A stretch of 54,521 bases of DNA, taken from contig DATLNE010000036.1 of NCBI GenBank assembly GCA_035536915.1, positions 1 through 54,521 on the forward strand. The letters run 5' to 3'. Positions 10,303 to 18,856 of the stretch are shown here, in pieces. The position numbers and the translations under genes are program-made. This DNA comes from Acidimicrobiales bacterium (lineage in GTDB: Bacteria; Actinomycetota; Acidimicrobiia; Acidimicrobiales; JAHWLA01). Under the pieces are notes generated by a model. It did not search any database. It worked only from the letters and a program-made list of their open reading frames with translations, and was not told the DNA's origin. Numbering within the stretch: the stretch's first letter is position 1; every line of letters begins with the position of its first letter.

Positions 10303-11220
10303 ATGCCCGCTGTGATCGAAGTCGAAGCACTGCGCAAGGAATACCAGCGGTTGCGCGGCGGCACCACCGTTGCCGTCAACGGGCTCGATTTGAGCGTGCC
10401 CGAAGGCGGTGTCTTCGGCTTCCTGGGCCCCAACGGCTCAGGCAAGACCACGACCATCCGCTGCCTGCTCGGCTTGGTCCGGCCCTCGTCGGGCCGCACG
10501 CGCATGCTCGGCGCCGAGATGCCCGCAGGGCTGCCGTCGGTGGTCGGACGCGTGGGGTCGATCGTGGAGACGCCCGCCCTGTTCCCCACCATGTCGGGAC
10601 GGCGGAACCTGTTGTTGCTCGGCCAGTTGCAGGGCATCGGAGCCTCGGCGGTCGACGCTGCGTTGGAGCGGGTGGGGCTGGCCGAGCGCAGCCGCGACCT
10701 CGTGCGCACGTACTCGCTCGGCATGCGCCAGCGGCTGGGCTTGGCCGCCGCCCTGCTCAAGGACCCGGCCCTGCTCATCCTCGACGAGCCCGCCAACGGC
10801 CTCGACCCGGCCGGCATCAAGGAGATCCGAGGCTTGGTGCGCAGCCTCGGCGCCGAAGGGCGCACGGTGTTCGTGTCGAGCCATCTGTTGAGCGAGATCC
10901 AGCAGACGTGCGACCGGGTGGCCATCTTGTCGCGCGGGCGTTGCGTCGCGGCCGGGCCGGTGGCCGAGGTGTTGCAAGGCGGACGCACGACGGGCGTGCT
11001 GGCCCGGGTGGCCCACCCCCGTGCTGCGCTGCGGGTGCTCAAGGACGCGGGCCTGCCCGCCACCCGAGAGGGCGAACTGCTCGTGGTCGACGTGGCCGCC
11101 ACCGACGCGGCGCGAATAGCGCAGGTGCTCGGTGAGGCGGGCCACTGGGTGTCCGACCTGCGCCCGCGCGAAGTGAGCTTGGAGGACGTGTTCCTCGACC
11201 TCACCGAGGAGCCGTCGTGA
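10303..11220 (+). CDS. ABC-2 type exporter ATP-binding protein
   Basis: A 305-residue ATPase of a DrrA/BcrA-like exporter. Walker A GPNGSGKTT is at residues 42-50, signature YSLGMRQRLGLAAALL near 140, Walker B LLILDEPANGLD near 160 and switch His in SSHLLSE. A C-terminal extension of about 80 residues is typical of the DrrA group. The stop overlaps the permease start (GTGA). Substrate unknown. Confidence 0.92.
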   Translation: MPAVIEVEALRKEYQRLRGGTTVAVNGLDLSVPEGGVFGFLGPNGSGKTTTIRCLLGLVRPSSGRTRMLGAEMPAGLPSVVGRVGSIVETPALFPTMSGRRNLLLLGQLQGIGASAVDAALERVGLAERSRDLVRTYSLGMRQRLGLAAALLKDPALLILDEPANGLDPAGIKEIRGLVRSLGAEGRTVFVSSHLLSEIQQTCDRVAILSRGRCVAAGPVAEVLQGGRTTGVLARVAHPRAALRVLKDAGLPATREGELLVVDVAATDAARIAQVLGEAGHWVSDLRPREVSLEDVFLDLTEEPS

Positions 11221-12095
11221 ACCTCTTCCTGGTCGAGGTGCGCCGCTGCTTATCGCGTCGTTTGGTGTGGGTGCTGCTAATGATCGCCGCCGTCGCCATC
11301 GTCGTCACCGGCGTGCTGGTGTTCGCCAACACGGCGCGCACACAGCCGGGCGAGCAAGTCCTGACATCGGTGTGCGAGGTCGAGGTCGTCACACCGGGGC
11401 AGCCCCCGGTGGAGGAGTGCCGCACCGAGCCGGGCGTGGTCAAGCCCTTCACGCTCACCGACCTGTGGCCGGTCGGTGGCGGCGACCCGGCGTTGGCCGC
11501 CAGCGTCTTCTTCCTGGCCATCGGCGGCCTGCTCGGCGGCGCCTCGATGATCGGCGCCGAGTGGCGGGCGGGCACCATGGCCACGGTCCTGACGTGGGAG
11601 CCGCGGCGGGTGCGCTTGGCCGTGGCCAAGTTGGCCGCCGCCACCGTGCTGGCGTGGGTGTTCGCCATGGCGCTGCAGGTGCTGCTCGTCCTGGCGGTGG
11701 TACCGGCCGCCGCCGCCCACGGTTCCACCGAGGGCGTCGACGGCGAGTGGCTGCGAGTTCTCGCCGGTGGGGTGTTTCGCTCCGGCGCCATGGCTGCCTT
11801 CGCCGCCTTGGTGGGCGGCGCCGTCGCCATGATCGGGCGCAACACGGCCGCCGCCTTCGGTGCCGCCTTCGCCTACATGGTGATCGGCGAGAACCTGGTG
11901 CGGGCGTGGAAGCCGTGGCTGCGGCCGTGGCTGCTGGCCGAGAACGCCGTCATCTTCCTCACCGGCCGGCCGTTGAACGACCCGTTGGTCATGCGGCAGT
12001 TCGGGACCGCCGCGATGACGTTGCTGGCTTATTGCGTGGCGCTGGCCGCCGTCGCGGTGGCGTCCTTGCGCCTCCGCGACGTGGCGAGCAGCTGA
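11217..12095 (+). CDS. ABC-2 type exporter permease
   Basis: A 292-residue membrane protein with a first helix at about 15-35, an extracytoplasmic loop with two Cys (about 58 and 70), then five further hydrophobic segments. GTG overlaps the ATPase stop by 4 nt, so the two form one exporter. An SMIGAEWRAGTMATVLTWEPRR segment fits the EF-like cytoplasmic loop of ABC-2 permeases. Substrate unknown. Confidence 0.88.
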   Translation: MNLFLVEVRRCLSRRLVWVLLMIAAVAIVVTGVLVFANTARTQPGEQVLTSVCEVEVVTPGQPPVEECRTEPGVVKPFTLTDLWPVGGGDPALAASVFFLAIGGLLGGASMIGAEWRAGTMATVLTWEPRRVRLAVAKLAAATVLAWVFAMALQVLLVLAVVPAAAAHGSTEGVDGEWLRVLAGGVFRSGAMAAFAALVGGAVAMIGRNTAAAFGAAFAYMVIGENLVRAWKPWLRPWLLAENAVIFLTGRPLNDPLVMRQFGTAAMTLLAYCVALAAVAVASLRLRDVASS

Positions 12096-12174
12096 AGCCG
12101 GCAGCGCCGGCGGAGCGACCGTCGCAGCAGGTCGTCCCGGTGGGTGGTGGCGATTACTTCTCCGAAGGTGAGCA

Positions 12175-12576
12175 TCAGCAGCATCCTGGGGTGCAGGCCG
12201 CCTCTTGGGGAGCGGGGTTGTCGTCGGTGACCGTGTAGACCTCCCAGCGAGCGCCGTCGGGGTCGGTGACCCAGACCTTGTCCTGGGTGGCGTAGCAACA
12301 GGTGACGCCTTCCTCGGTGGCGGTGGGGAGGTCCTCGTCGTTGAGGCGACGGGTGGCCTCGGTCACCTCGTCGGTGGTGCCGACCTCGACGCCGAGGTGG
12401 TTGAGGGTGCCGCCTTCCGGGGCCTCGAAGAGGACCAGCTTGAGGGGCGGCTCGTTGAGCGCCCAGTTGGCGTAGCCGGGGCGGCGCTTCGACGGCTCGG
12501 CGTTGAAGAGCTTGGAGTAGAAGTCGACGGCCGACTCCAGGTCGGTGACGTTCAGGGCCAGCTGCACTCGGGACAC
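12175..12576 (-). CDS. cadI: CadI/ArsI family VOC protein
   Basis: A 133-residue vicinal-oxygen-chelate protein close to mycobacterial CadI; the related ArsI enzymes break the C-As bond of trivalent organoarsenicals. Visible sites: His60 in NHLGVEV, Glu112 in WEVY, the thiol pair Cys93-Cys94, and three further Cys at 128, 132 and 133. Position 5 is Gln where ArsI has a metal-ligand His. I chose GTG 12576 because AAGGAGGAG lies upstream; the longer frame from 12624 would run into the operator. Divergent from arsR and probably induced by metals or arsenic. Confidence 0.9.
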   Translation of the reverse strand: MSRVQLALNVTDLESAVDFYSKLFNAEPSKRRPGYANWALNEPPLKLVLFEAPEGGTLNHLGVEVGTTDEVTEATRRLNDEDLPTATEEGVTCCYATQDKVWVTDPDGARWEVYTVTDDNPAPQEAACTPGCC

Positions 12577-12603
12577 GGGGTCTCCTCCTTGTATCGATCT
12601 GCG

Positions 12604-12643
12604 TCTATGTATACGTTGGAACATAGATGTGTGTCAATATGTT
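12604..12643. promoter_or_regulatory. overlapping ArsR-type operators, cadI/arsR
   Basis: Two perfect inverted repeats share one arm: TCTATGT 12604-12610 with ACATAGA 12621-12627, and AACATA 12620-12625 with TATGTT 12638-12643 (12-nt spacer). CAATAT 12635-12640 is a -10-like box placing the arsR transcript start exactly on its GTG. Binding of ArsR here would block both divergent genes. Confidence 0.65.
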
Positions 12644-12646
12644 CCT

Positions 12647-13000
12647 GTGGACGTGAAGCAGATCGAGGTGTGCTGTGCGCCGGTGTCGGCGTCGCCCTTG
12701 TCCGACGACGAGGCCGAGGAGCTGGCCGCGGCGTTCAAGGTGCTGGCCGATCCCGTGCGGCTGCGGCTGTTCTCGTTGATCGCCGCGGACCCCGACGGCG
12801 AGGTGTGCGCGTGCGAGGTGGTCGACGTGCTGGGCCGGTCGCAACCCACGATCAGCCACCACCTCAAGGTGCTTTACGAGGCCGGGCTGCTCGACCGGGA
12901 GAAGCGGGGCACGTGGGTTTGGTACCGCGCCGTGCCCGCTCGGCTGGCCGGGCTGCGCGAGGCGCTGGCGCCTACTCGCCGCGCCCGAGCGCGCGCCTGA
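12647..13000 (+). CDS. arsR: ArsR/SmtB-family metal-sensing repressor
   Basis: A 117-residue winged-helix repressor. The recognition helix region reads RSQPTISHHLKVLYEAGLL. Likely thiol ligands for As(III), Sb(III) or Cd(II) are Cys9-Cys10 and Cys54-Cys56 in EVCACE. GTG 12647 is preferred over the ATG at 12545, which lies inside divergent cadI. No ribosome site precedes it, but a -10-like box is ideally spaced for a leaderless mRNA. The 3' end overlaps the convergent DinB gene by 29 nt. Confidence 0.9.
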   Translation: MDVKQIEVCCAPVSASPLSDDEAEELAAAFKVLADPVRLRLFSLIAADPDGEVCACEVVDVLGRSQPTISHHLKVLYEAGLLDREKRGTWVWYRAVPARLAGLREALAPTRRARARA

Positions 13001-13445
13001 TCTGATCGGCGTGGTCGTGGGCGTGGGCTGCGTAGGTCTCCAGCCAGATCGCCACTGAGTACGCACCCGATTCGGCGTGGGTGCCTTCCCGGTTCCACTC
13101 GTCGTCGCTGAGGTGGTCGAGCAGCTCTGCGGTCGATGCCCGCACCGCTTGCAGCACGTCGAGCGAGGTGGCGACGGGCCGGGCCTCGTAGTGCAGGCGC
13201 CGAGCGAAGAGGTTCTCGTCGTAGCCCGGGATCGCCGGGTTGTCCTCGGCCACCAGGCGGCGCAGGCGGAGATACGAGGTCGTCTCGCTGTCGGCCAGGT
13301 GATGCACCACCTGTCGGGCGCTCCACTCGCCGGGCTCGGGGATGCGGTCGAGTTCGTCGTCGGTCGCACCGGCCAACGCTTCGACAACCACCCGATGGCC
13401 GTCGCGGTAGCGGGTGATCAACTCCTGCCGGCGAGCGATATCCAT
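12972..13445 (-). CDS. DinB-superfamily protein
   Basis: A 157-residue four-helix-bundle protein of the DinB/YfiT-like superfamily, members of which are metal-dependent and often thiol-linked transferases or hydrolases. Candidate metal ligands are His in RQVVHHLADSE and in AAHAHDHADQIRRAL. WSARQVVHHLAD is typical of the family. The ATG at 13445 gives the expected start; a longer frame reads into low-quality Arg-rich sequence. Substrate unknown. Confidence 0.82.
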   Translation of the reverse strand: MDIARRQELITRYRDGHRVVVEALAGATDDELDRIPEPGEWSARQVVHHLADSETTSYLRLRRLVAEDNPAIPGYDENLFARRLHYEARPVATSLDVLQAVRASTAELLDHLSDDEWNREGTHAESGAYSVAIWLETYAAHAHDHADQIRRALGRGE

Positions 13446-13681
13446 AGCGGGCCATCCTCGCGTGTGGTGCAGGCTGGGGCGATGGAGATTCGGCCGGTTC
13501 GCCGCACAATGACGCCGCGGGAGCGCACGATCCTGCGAGGCGTGGTGCGCAAAAACCGGCCGACGTGGCTCATCCACGTCGAGAACGCCACCGTGTCGAG
13601 TGCGACGCCGCCTCCGAAGGGGCCGCCGCCTGCTCCGCGCGGCCACCAGGGCGCTTCGCAACACCGCGAGGACCACTTAGA

Positions 13682-13903
13682 TTGGCCAACGTGCTCGTCG
13701 GGTTTGTGGTCTTCTGCGGTGCAGTGGGGTACCTCGTGCTGCGCCATCATGCGCTGGACCCGATGAGCGTCGTAGAACGGAAGCTACGGCTCAAACTCAA
13801 GCACGACCCCTTCCGCGACATCATGGAGGTCGGCGTAGCCCTCGTCTTCGCCGGCGTCGGACTTCTCGGCATGGCGAACGCGGTCTTTCACTTCGGGAGC
13901 TAG
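13682..13903 (+). CDS. two-helix small membrane protein, unknown
   Basis: From TTG 13682 this is 73 residues: a helix (about 3-20), a basic-acidic loop with MSVVERKLRLKLKHDPFRD, and a second helix (about 50-67). GAGGA at 13668-13672 supports the TTG; GTG 13691 is an alternative. Longer frames reach into Arg/Pro-rich sequence. Its stop overlaps the convergent TetR stop by 4 nt. Bases 13446-13681 contain nothing I can support. Confidence 0.6.
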   Translation: MANVLVGFVVFCGAVGYLVLRHHALDPMSVVERKLRLKLKHDPFRDIMEVGVALVFAGVGLLGMANAVFHFGS

Positions 13904-14484
13904 TCCCGGGTGATGCCTCGCAGCCCCGCCCAGGCCAACTCGGCCATGCGGCGGGCGAGCACGTCGGGGTCGAGGTCGAGGTCGTGGGCCATCCAGTGGC
14001 GGCTGGTGCCCTCGGCCAGGCCGACGATGCCGTGGGCTAAGAGCCGCCGGTGCTCGTCGTCGATGTCGGCCTCGATGAACTGGGCGACGGTCTCGGCGAT
14101 GCCTTCTTCCACCCGGCGTACGGCGTCGGCGAACTCCTCGTCGCGGCGGGCGCCGCCGCCGAAGAGCAGCCGGTAGGCCGACGGCTTCTCGGCCACGAAG
14201 CGGAAGTAGGCGGCACAACCGGCCTGCACCTGCTCCCGCGGCCCGCTGGCCTCCACCGACGCCTTGGTGATGGCCTCCCGCAGCTGCGTGCCTACCTCGT
14301 CGAGCAGCTCCAGGTAGAGCGCCCGCTTGGAGCGAAAGTGCTGGTAGAGGACGGGCTTGGTGACGCCCGCAGCGATGGCCACGTCGTCCATCGACGTGGT
14401 GTGGAATCCGTTGGCGGCGAACACCTCGAGGGCGGTGTCCAACAACTGGTGGCGGCGGCGTGCAGCGGGGAGGCGAAGCGACAT
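13900..14484 (-). CDS. TetR-family regulator
   Basis: A 194-residue repressor. The N-terminal HTH (about 10-58) includes DTALEVFAANGFHTTSMDDV and AGVTKPVLYQHFRSKRALY, and the rest is the helical ligand domain. TACTGT at 14495-14500 (minus strand) predicts a transcript start 4 nt before the ATG. The target is not obvious; it is divergent from a 52-residue gene. Ligand unknown. Confidence 0.9.
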   Translation of the reverse strand: MSLRLPAARRRHQLLDTALEVFAANGFHTTSMDDVAIAAGVTKPVLYQHFRSKRALYLELLDEVGTQLREAITKASVEASGPREQVQAGCAAYFRFVAEKPSAYRLLFGGGARRDEEFADAVRRVEEGIAETVAQFIEADIDDEHRRLLAHGIVGLAEGTSRHWMAHDLDLDPDVLARRMAELAWAGLRGITRD

Positions 14485-14602
14485 GGGGTACCGGACAGTA
14501 ACAAGGAGTGGTCGTGCCGGTCACGCACAGTGTCGTCCGAAGTGACAGAAATGTCCATGATGTGCGCTTGCACAGGGAGGACTAGTCATCGCGCCGAAAA
14601 CC

Positions 14603-14761
14603 ATGGGCGTGAGCGCTTCCCGACCGGCCCGGACCACCCCGATGGCCGACAGCCGTCGCCCGCCGGAGCCCATCCGGCCGCTGCCCGCCAAGCACACGGG
14701 CATCACGCTGCTGGCAGCGCGCGCCCGCCGCCGGCGCTACCGCCGCTCCGACCTGCGCTAG
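14603..14761 (+). CDS. 52-residue Arg-rich small protein
   Basis: The frame begins MGVSASRPARTTP and ends ARRRRYRRSDLR, so it is strongly basic. An in-frame TAG lies 21 nt upstream of the ATG. GGGAGGA at 14576-14582 is about 20 nt away, too far for the ATG unless initiation is upstream at a non-standard codon. A 50-nt palindrome begins 15 nt after the stop, as after prfB, which supports a real 3' end. Function unknown. Confidence 0.35.
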   Translation: MGVSASRPARTTPMADSRRPPEPIRPLPAKHTGITLLAARARRRRYRRSDLR

Positions 14762-14776
14762 CCGCAGAGAGCCGCC

Positions 14777-14826
14777 GTTCTGGTCCGTCAATCCGGTGCT
14801 GTGGCGCCGGATTGACGGACCAGAAC
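14777..14826. terminator. 50-nt perfect palindrome, family copy 2
   Basis: GTTCTGGTCCGTC at 14777 opens a 20-bp perfect stem that extends to 23 pairs (one G-T wobble) with a 4-nt loop, ending at 14826. It has the same length and layout as 5203-5252, with paired compensatory changes. It lies between convergent genes and could end both. Confidence 0.6.
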
Positions 14827-14837
14827 GACTGGAACGG

Positions 14838-15944
14838 TCAGTAGACGATCACGCTCCGGGCCAGTTCGCCCGTCTTCATGGCCTCCATGGCCTCGTTGAC
14901 CTCTTCCAGCGGGATCTCTCGCGAGATGAGCTCGTCGAGCTTCAGCTCCCCCCGCTGGTAGAGCTCCACCAGCTTGGGCACGTCCTTGTGCACGTTGGAC
15001 GACCCGTACCAGCAGCCCTTGACCGTCTTCTCCTGCAGCACCAGGCCGAGGAAGGCGGGCAGGGTGACCATCACGTCCATGCGGGGGACGCCGACCAGGA
15101 TGGCCTGGCCGCCCCGGCGGGCCATTGTGATCGTCTGCTCGATCGTCTGCTGCAGGCCGATGACCTCGAAGGCCACGTCGACGCCCCGCTGCTCGGTCAT
15201 CTCCATGACCTTGCCGACCGGGTCGCCCTGGGAGGCGTTGACTGTGGCGGTGGCCCCGAAGTCCTTGGCCATGGCCAGCTTGGTCTCGTTCATGTCGACG
15301 GCGATGATCTCGCCCGCCCCGGCGATGCGGGCGCCCTGGATCACGTTGAGCCCCACCCCGCCGCATCCGACGACGGCCACGCTGTCGCCCTTGCGGATGG
15401 TGGCCGTGTTCAACGCGGCGCCCACGCCGGTCAGCACGCCGCAGCCGATGAGCGACGCCGCCTTGAGGTCGATCTCCTTGGGGATCTTCACCGCACCGAT
15501 GGCGGGGATCACCGTCGACTCGGCGAAGGTGCCTGCCGCAGCCATGTGGTGCAGGGGCTGCCCTTCGAGGCTAAACCGGGGCGTGCCGTCGAGCATGCCG
15601 CCTGTCGACAACGCCAGGTTGGCGTTCTCGCACAGGTAGGCCTGGTCCTTGTCGCAGAAGAAGCAGGCGCCGCACTGGGGGATCCACGAGATGACGATGT
15701 GGTCGCCCACCTCGAGCCCGTCGACGCCTTCGCCGACCTCCTCGATCACCCCTGCGCCCTCGTGGCCGATGATGGCGGGCAGGGCGTTGTAGAGCGTGCC
15801 GTTCTGCACGGAGACGTCGGAGTGGCACACGCCGGAGGCGGCCATGCGCACCTTGACCTCGCCTGCCTTGGGGGCGTCGACGACGACGTCGTCACGGATC
15901 TCCAGGCGCTGGTCGATCCCTGACAGCACTGCAGCCTTGGTCAT
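14838..15944 (-). CDS. zinc-dependent alcohol dehydrogenase (MDR family)
   Basis: A 368-residue medium-chain dehydrogenase/reductase oxidising an alcohol to an aldehyde with a nicotinamide cofactor. Catalytic zinc residues are Cys40 in GVCHSD and His61-Glu62 in GHEGAG. Structural zinc Cys are 91, 94, 97 and 105. The Rossmann motif is VVGCGGVGLN. It resembles the actinobacterial NDMA/mycofactocin-type group (TIGR03989-like), but no mycofactocin genes are nearby. GGGGGAG just upstream supports ATG 15944. Confidence 0.9.
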   Translation of the reverse strand: MTKAAVLSGIDQRLEIRDDVVVDAPKAGEVKVRMAASGVCHSDVSVQNGTLYNALPAIIGHEGAGVIEEVGEGVDGLEVGDHIVISWIPQCGACFFCDKDQAYLCENANLALSTGGMLDGTPRFSLEGQPLHHMAAAGTFAESTVIPAIGAVKIPKEIDLKAASLIGCGVLTGVGAALNTATIRKGDSVAVVGCGGVGLNVIQGARIAGAGEIIAVDMNETKLAMAKDFGATATVNASQGDPVGKVMEMTEQRGVDVAFEVIGLQQTIEQTITMARRGGQAILVGVPRMDVMVTLPAFLGLVLQEKTVKGCWYGSSNVHKDVPKLVELYQRGELKLDELISREIPLEEVNEAMEAMKTGELARSVIVY

Positions 15945-15985
15945 TTGTCGCACTCCCCCTGCAAAGAAAACGGTTGGCCGGAACT

Positions 15986-16243
15986 CTAGCGACCTTGCTG
16001 CCGGTCCTCCCGTTCGGCCGCCTTCACGGCGTACCCGAACACGATGGCCGGTGCCAGCACGACGGTCATGGCCAGCAGTGAGCCGATCACGACCACGGTG
16101 ATCAGCCCGGTGAACTCGGTGGCCAGGCCGACGAAGAAAGCGACGACGGCCACCAGCAACAGCGAATAGCCGACCCGCTGGCCCACCTCGACGAGCCGGG
16201 CGATACGGGCGCGCTGCACGAGGACAGGATCGGAGTCGTTCAC
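15986..16243 (-). CDS. small two-helix membrane protein
   Basis: An 85-residue protein from GTG 16243, which overlaps the glycosyltransferase stop as GTGA; ATG 16252 is an alternative. It has two hydrophobic segments (about 26-44 and 46-67) and a charged tail EREDRQQGR. Coupled to the glycosyltransferase, it may be its membrane partner. No family recognised. Confidence 0.7.
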   Translation of the reverse strand: MNDSDPVLVQRARIARLVEVGQRVGYSLLLVAVVAFFVGLATEFTGLITVVVIGSLLAMTVVLAPAIVFGYAVKAAEREDRQQGR

Positions 16244-17268
16244 CACGACCATCCTGCCTCGTTGAACAAAGCGGCCAGCCGTCCCGGCAGGTCGTGCAGC
16301 GAGAAATGCGTGCGAGCGACGATGCGGTTGTGTTCCAACAACGACGGGCCGGGAGCCGCCAGCCACGCCCGCACCGCCTCCGGGTCGTCGGCGTCGAACC
16401 ACCGGAACCCGTACGCCTCCAACTCGAGGGCGACGGGGTAGCGGCGCAGCGCCAGCGGCTTGCCGTATAACGCCGCTTCCACGACCGGGTTCCCGAACCC
16501 CTCCCACGACGACGGGAACGCCACCACGTCGGCGGCCGCATAGGCATTGGCTACTCGACCGGAGGGCAGCCCCCGCATGATGCGGACCTTCGCCCGTTCG
16601 AGCACCCGCTCCAGTTCCCCCTCGTAGCCCTCCTCGGTGGGACCGAGCAGCCAGTACGCCGCGCCCAGCGCCTCGGCCAGACGCAGCGCCACGGGCACGC
16701 CCTTGCGGGGGATGGCCCGCGTCGGCTGCATGACGAGCAGGTCGTAGGGGCCGAGGTCCAACGCCGCCCGCGTGCCTCTGCGGTCACCCTCAGGCGGGTC
16801 GGGGTCGAAGGCGTTGCGCACCGTCACCGCAGTGATGCCGCGCTCGGCCAACTGGTGGCGGCTCAAATCGTTGATCGTCACGTGGAGCCACGCCGGGTCG
16901 TCGGGCGGCGGCGGGTAGCCGGCGAAGCGCTCCCGTTGCCACGGCAGGTCGTGGTGGCGCAGCACGGCCCGCCGACCGGCGAGCACCGACGCCACCACGT
17001 CGGCGGCGGGCGGGTTCAAGGGGAGGGAGCAGAGGTTCTCGACGACCACCAGGTCGGCGCCGTCGAGGGCGCGTGCCACTTCGGGCGCGGCAGGCGGGCG
17101 TTCGGCGGCCAGTGCCAAGCCGGGAACGAGCACGTCGGCGGCGCCTTCGCCGGCCACGGTGCGGACGTCGAAGCCGAGCCGGCCGAGCGACCACGCCCAC
17201 TTGCCCGCTTCCACTGACACGCCGTCGGGCCCGCCTAGGCGGAACGAGAGGATCGCTGCGGTGGGGAT
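16240..17268 (-). CDS. GT4-family glycosyltransferase, probable AUC start
   Basis: A GT-B fold glycosyltransferase. The N-terminal half begins [20 protein letters not shown]. The C-terminal half has [11 protein letters not shown] and the nucleotide-sugar motif [20 protein letters not shown] with the E-x7-E acid pair. An open frame extends to ATG 17391, but the added 41 codons have many A/T third positions and no family similarity. A TACCGT box predicts a transcript start exactly at ATC 17268, giving an N-terminus [12 protein letters not shown]. No ATG, GTG or TTG is available between 17268 and the conserved core. Acceptor unknown. Confidence 0.85.
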   Translation of the reverse strand: MPTAAILSFRLGGPDGVSVEAGKWAWSLGRLGFDVRTVAGEGAADVLVPGLALAAERPPAAPEVARALDGADLVVVENLCSLPLNPPAADVVASVLAGRRAVLRHHDLPWQRERFAGYPPPPDDPAWLHVTINDLSRHQLAERGITAVTVRNAFDPDPPEGDRRGTRAALDLGPYDLLVMQPTRAIPRKGVPVALRLAEALGAAYWLLGPTEEGYEGELERVLERAKVRIMRGLPSGRVANAYAAADVVAFPSSWEGFGNPVVEAALYGKPLALRRYPVALELEAYGFRWFDADDPEAVRAWLAAPGPSLLEHNRIVARTHFSLHDLPGRLAALFNEAGWSW

Positions 17269-17274
17269 TGCGGG

Positions 17275-17280
17275 ACGGTA
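17275..17280 (-). promoter_or_regulatory. candidate -10 box of the glycosyltransferase
   Basis: TACCGT on the minus strand; 7 nt past its last base is 17268, the A of the in-frame ATC. The same hexamer and spacing occurs before ATG 20863. Confidence 0.45.
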
Positions 17281-17389
17281 GCCCAGGCCATTGCCACCTA
17301 CGTAGTAGCAGGCGTATCCTTCGCTTCGGAGTGGGGGCCTGCTGGGGGCCGGGCGGACTTTCGCTACGACGAACCGCACGGAGGGACAC

Positions 17390-18208
17390 ATGGTTGGCTG
17401 GGCCCGGGAGAACGCAACGCGTCTCCTCCTCGCGTCCTGCGTGTCGGCGGTCGCAACTGCCGCGACGGCACTCGTCGCTCACCCCGTCGCGGCCGGAGCG
17501 TGCTGGGCTGTCCTCGTCACCTGCCTCGCCCTGCTCGCCGTTGCCGGGCACGCCGAACACGAAGCGGCCCGGGCCGCCGCCGTCGCCGGCCTGGTGCGGG
17601 CGCTGGCCGTGAAAGACCCCTACACCGGCGAGCACACCGCGCGGGTGGCCCGCTACAGCGCCTACATCGGCGAAGAGCTCGGCCTGTCGCGGCGGCGCCT
17701 GGCGCGGTTGCACCAAGCAGCCCTCCTGCACGACATCGGCAAGCTCTCGGTGCCCGCCGACCTGCTCAACAAGCCGGGCCGCCTCACCGACGAAGAGTTC
17801 GCCCGGGTGCAACAGCACGCCCACACCTGCGACGACGTGCTCGGCCGGGTCGACGCCCTGCGCCCCTTGCGGGCCGCTGCCGCCGGGCACCACCTGCGCT
17901 TCGACGGCGGGGGGTACGGCGCAGGCGAGCCGTCGCAGCAGGCCGCCATCGTGGCCGTGGCCGACGCCTACGACGCCATGACCTCGACCCGGGCCTACCG
18001 CCGGGCGCTGCCACAGGACGTCGCCTTCGAGGAGCTTCGCCGCCGGGCGGGCACCCAGTTCGACCCCCGGTGCGTGGCCGCCTTGGTCGCCGCCGTCGAG
18101 CGCCGAGGCGAGCGCCACGGCATGGGCCACGAGCGCAGCGCTGTCGTCTTCGCCGTCGATCCGCCTGCGCTGGGCGTGTTCACCTCCCGCCGCGAGGTGT
18201 CGTCGTGA
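17390..18208 (+). CDS. membrane HD-GYP domain protein
   Basis: A probable cyclic-di-GMP phosphodiesterase. Of 272 residues, two membrane segments lie at about 11-30 and 35-53 and an HD-GYP domain at about 65-235. Metal-site residues His114-Asp115 in [11 protein letters not shown] and the pair His167-His168 are intact. The diagnostic GYP tripeptide is GYG (175-177) inside [23 protein letters not shown] follows as usual. ATG has GGAGGG at 17380-17385. The stop overlaps the next gene (GTGA). Confidence 0.87.
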   Translation: MVGWARENATRLLLASCVSAVATAATALVAHPVAAGACWAVLVTCLALLAVAGHAEHEAARAAAVAGLVRALAVKDPYTGEHTARVARYSAYIGEELGLSRRRLARLHQAALLHDIGKLSVPADLLNKPGRLTDEEFARVQQHAHTCDDVLGRVDALRPLRAAAAGHHLRFDGGGYGAGEPSQQAAIVAVADAYDAMTSTRAYRRALPQDVAFEELRRRAGTQFDPRCVAALVAAVERRGERHGMGHERSAVVFAVDPPALGVFTSRREVSS

Positions 18209-18762
18209 TCGTTGCCCTGCTGCTCGTCTCCACCCTCGTGGTGGCCGGCGTGGCCGCAGGGGCATGGGCGCGTGCCCGTCGCACCCGACGCCAGACCGTC
18301 GACGCCCTTGCCATGGTGCCGGAACTGGCGGGCGTCGCCGCCCCCGGGGCAGCGGAGCGGATGTCGGCGACAGCAACGGCGCTGAGCGTGCGGCTGGGTG
18401 TGAACCCGCGGGAGGCCGAGCACGTGGCCGCCGCCGCCCGCCTGCAAGGGCTGGCCGACCTGGGGGCGGGCGAAGACGGCGTGGCCCGAGCTCGGGTTGT
18501 CACCCAAATCGCCACAGAGAGCGGTTTGTCACCCTCCGTCACGGGGCTCCTGAACGAAGTCTTGACCACGAGCGGTGGCCGGGCTGGTCGAGCTGCCGCG
18601 GCCGTGCGGGTGGCCGCCACCTTCGAGCGGAAGCGCACGGAACCGCACGTGGCAACGGCCGGCGCCTTGTTCGCCACCGTTTCCGCCCACGGCGCAGGCA
18701 ACGATCGACGGGCCGCCGCCGAACTTGTGGCTCTGATGCAAGAGGGCATCGCCCCAGCTTGA
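18205..18762 (+). CDS. membrane-anchored degenerate HD-GYP-like protein
   Basis: A 185-residue protein with one N-terminal helix (about 1-18) and a helical cytoplasmic part. The segment LSVRLGVNPREAEHVAAAARLQGLADLG lines up by eye with the HD-GYP segment of the preceding gene, but the HD pair is missing (QGLADLG instead of LLHDIGK). I infer a non-catalytic paralog, perhaps a partner or c-di-GMP effector. GTG overlaps the upstream stop by 4 nt. Confidence 0.7.
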   Translation: MIVALLLVSTLVVAGVAAGAWARARRTRRQTVDALAMVPELAGVAAPGAAERMSATATALSVRLGVNPREAEHVAAAARLQGLADLGAGEDGVARARVVTQIATESGLSPSVTGLLNEVLTTSGGRAGRAAAAVRVAATFERKRTEPHVATAGALFATVSAHGAGNDRRAAAELVALMQEGIAPA

Positions 18763-18856
18763 CGCAGCAGGAAAACGCGCCCAGAGTGGCGAAAACCCGG
18801 TTTGACGGCGCAGCTCAGCCTCTGCCGGAACAAGCTCGTTGAAGTTGAGGTGAACG

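Noticed and set aside
13482-13766. 94-codon frame beginning MEIRPVRRTMTPRE
   Set aside because: The first third looks plausible, but the rest is Pro/His/Cys-rich and overlaps the better-supported two-helix gene at 13682.
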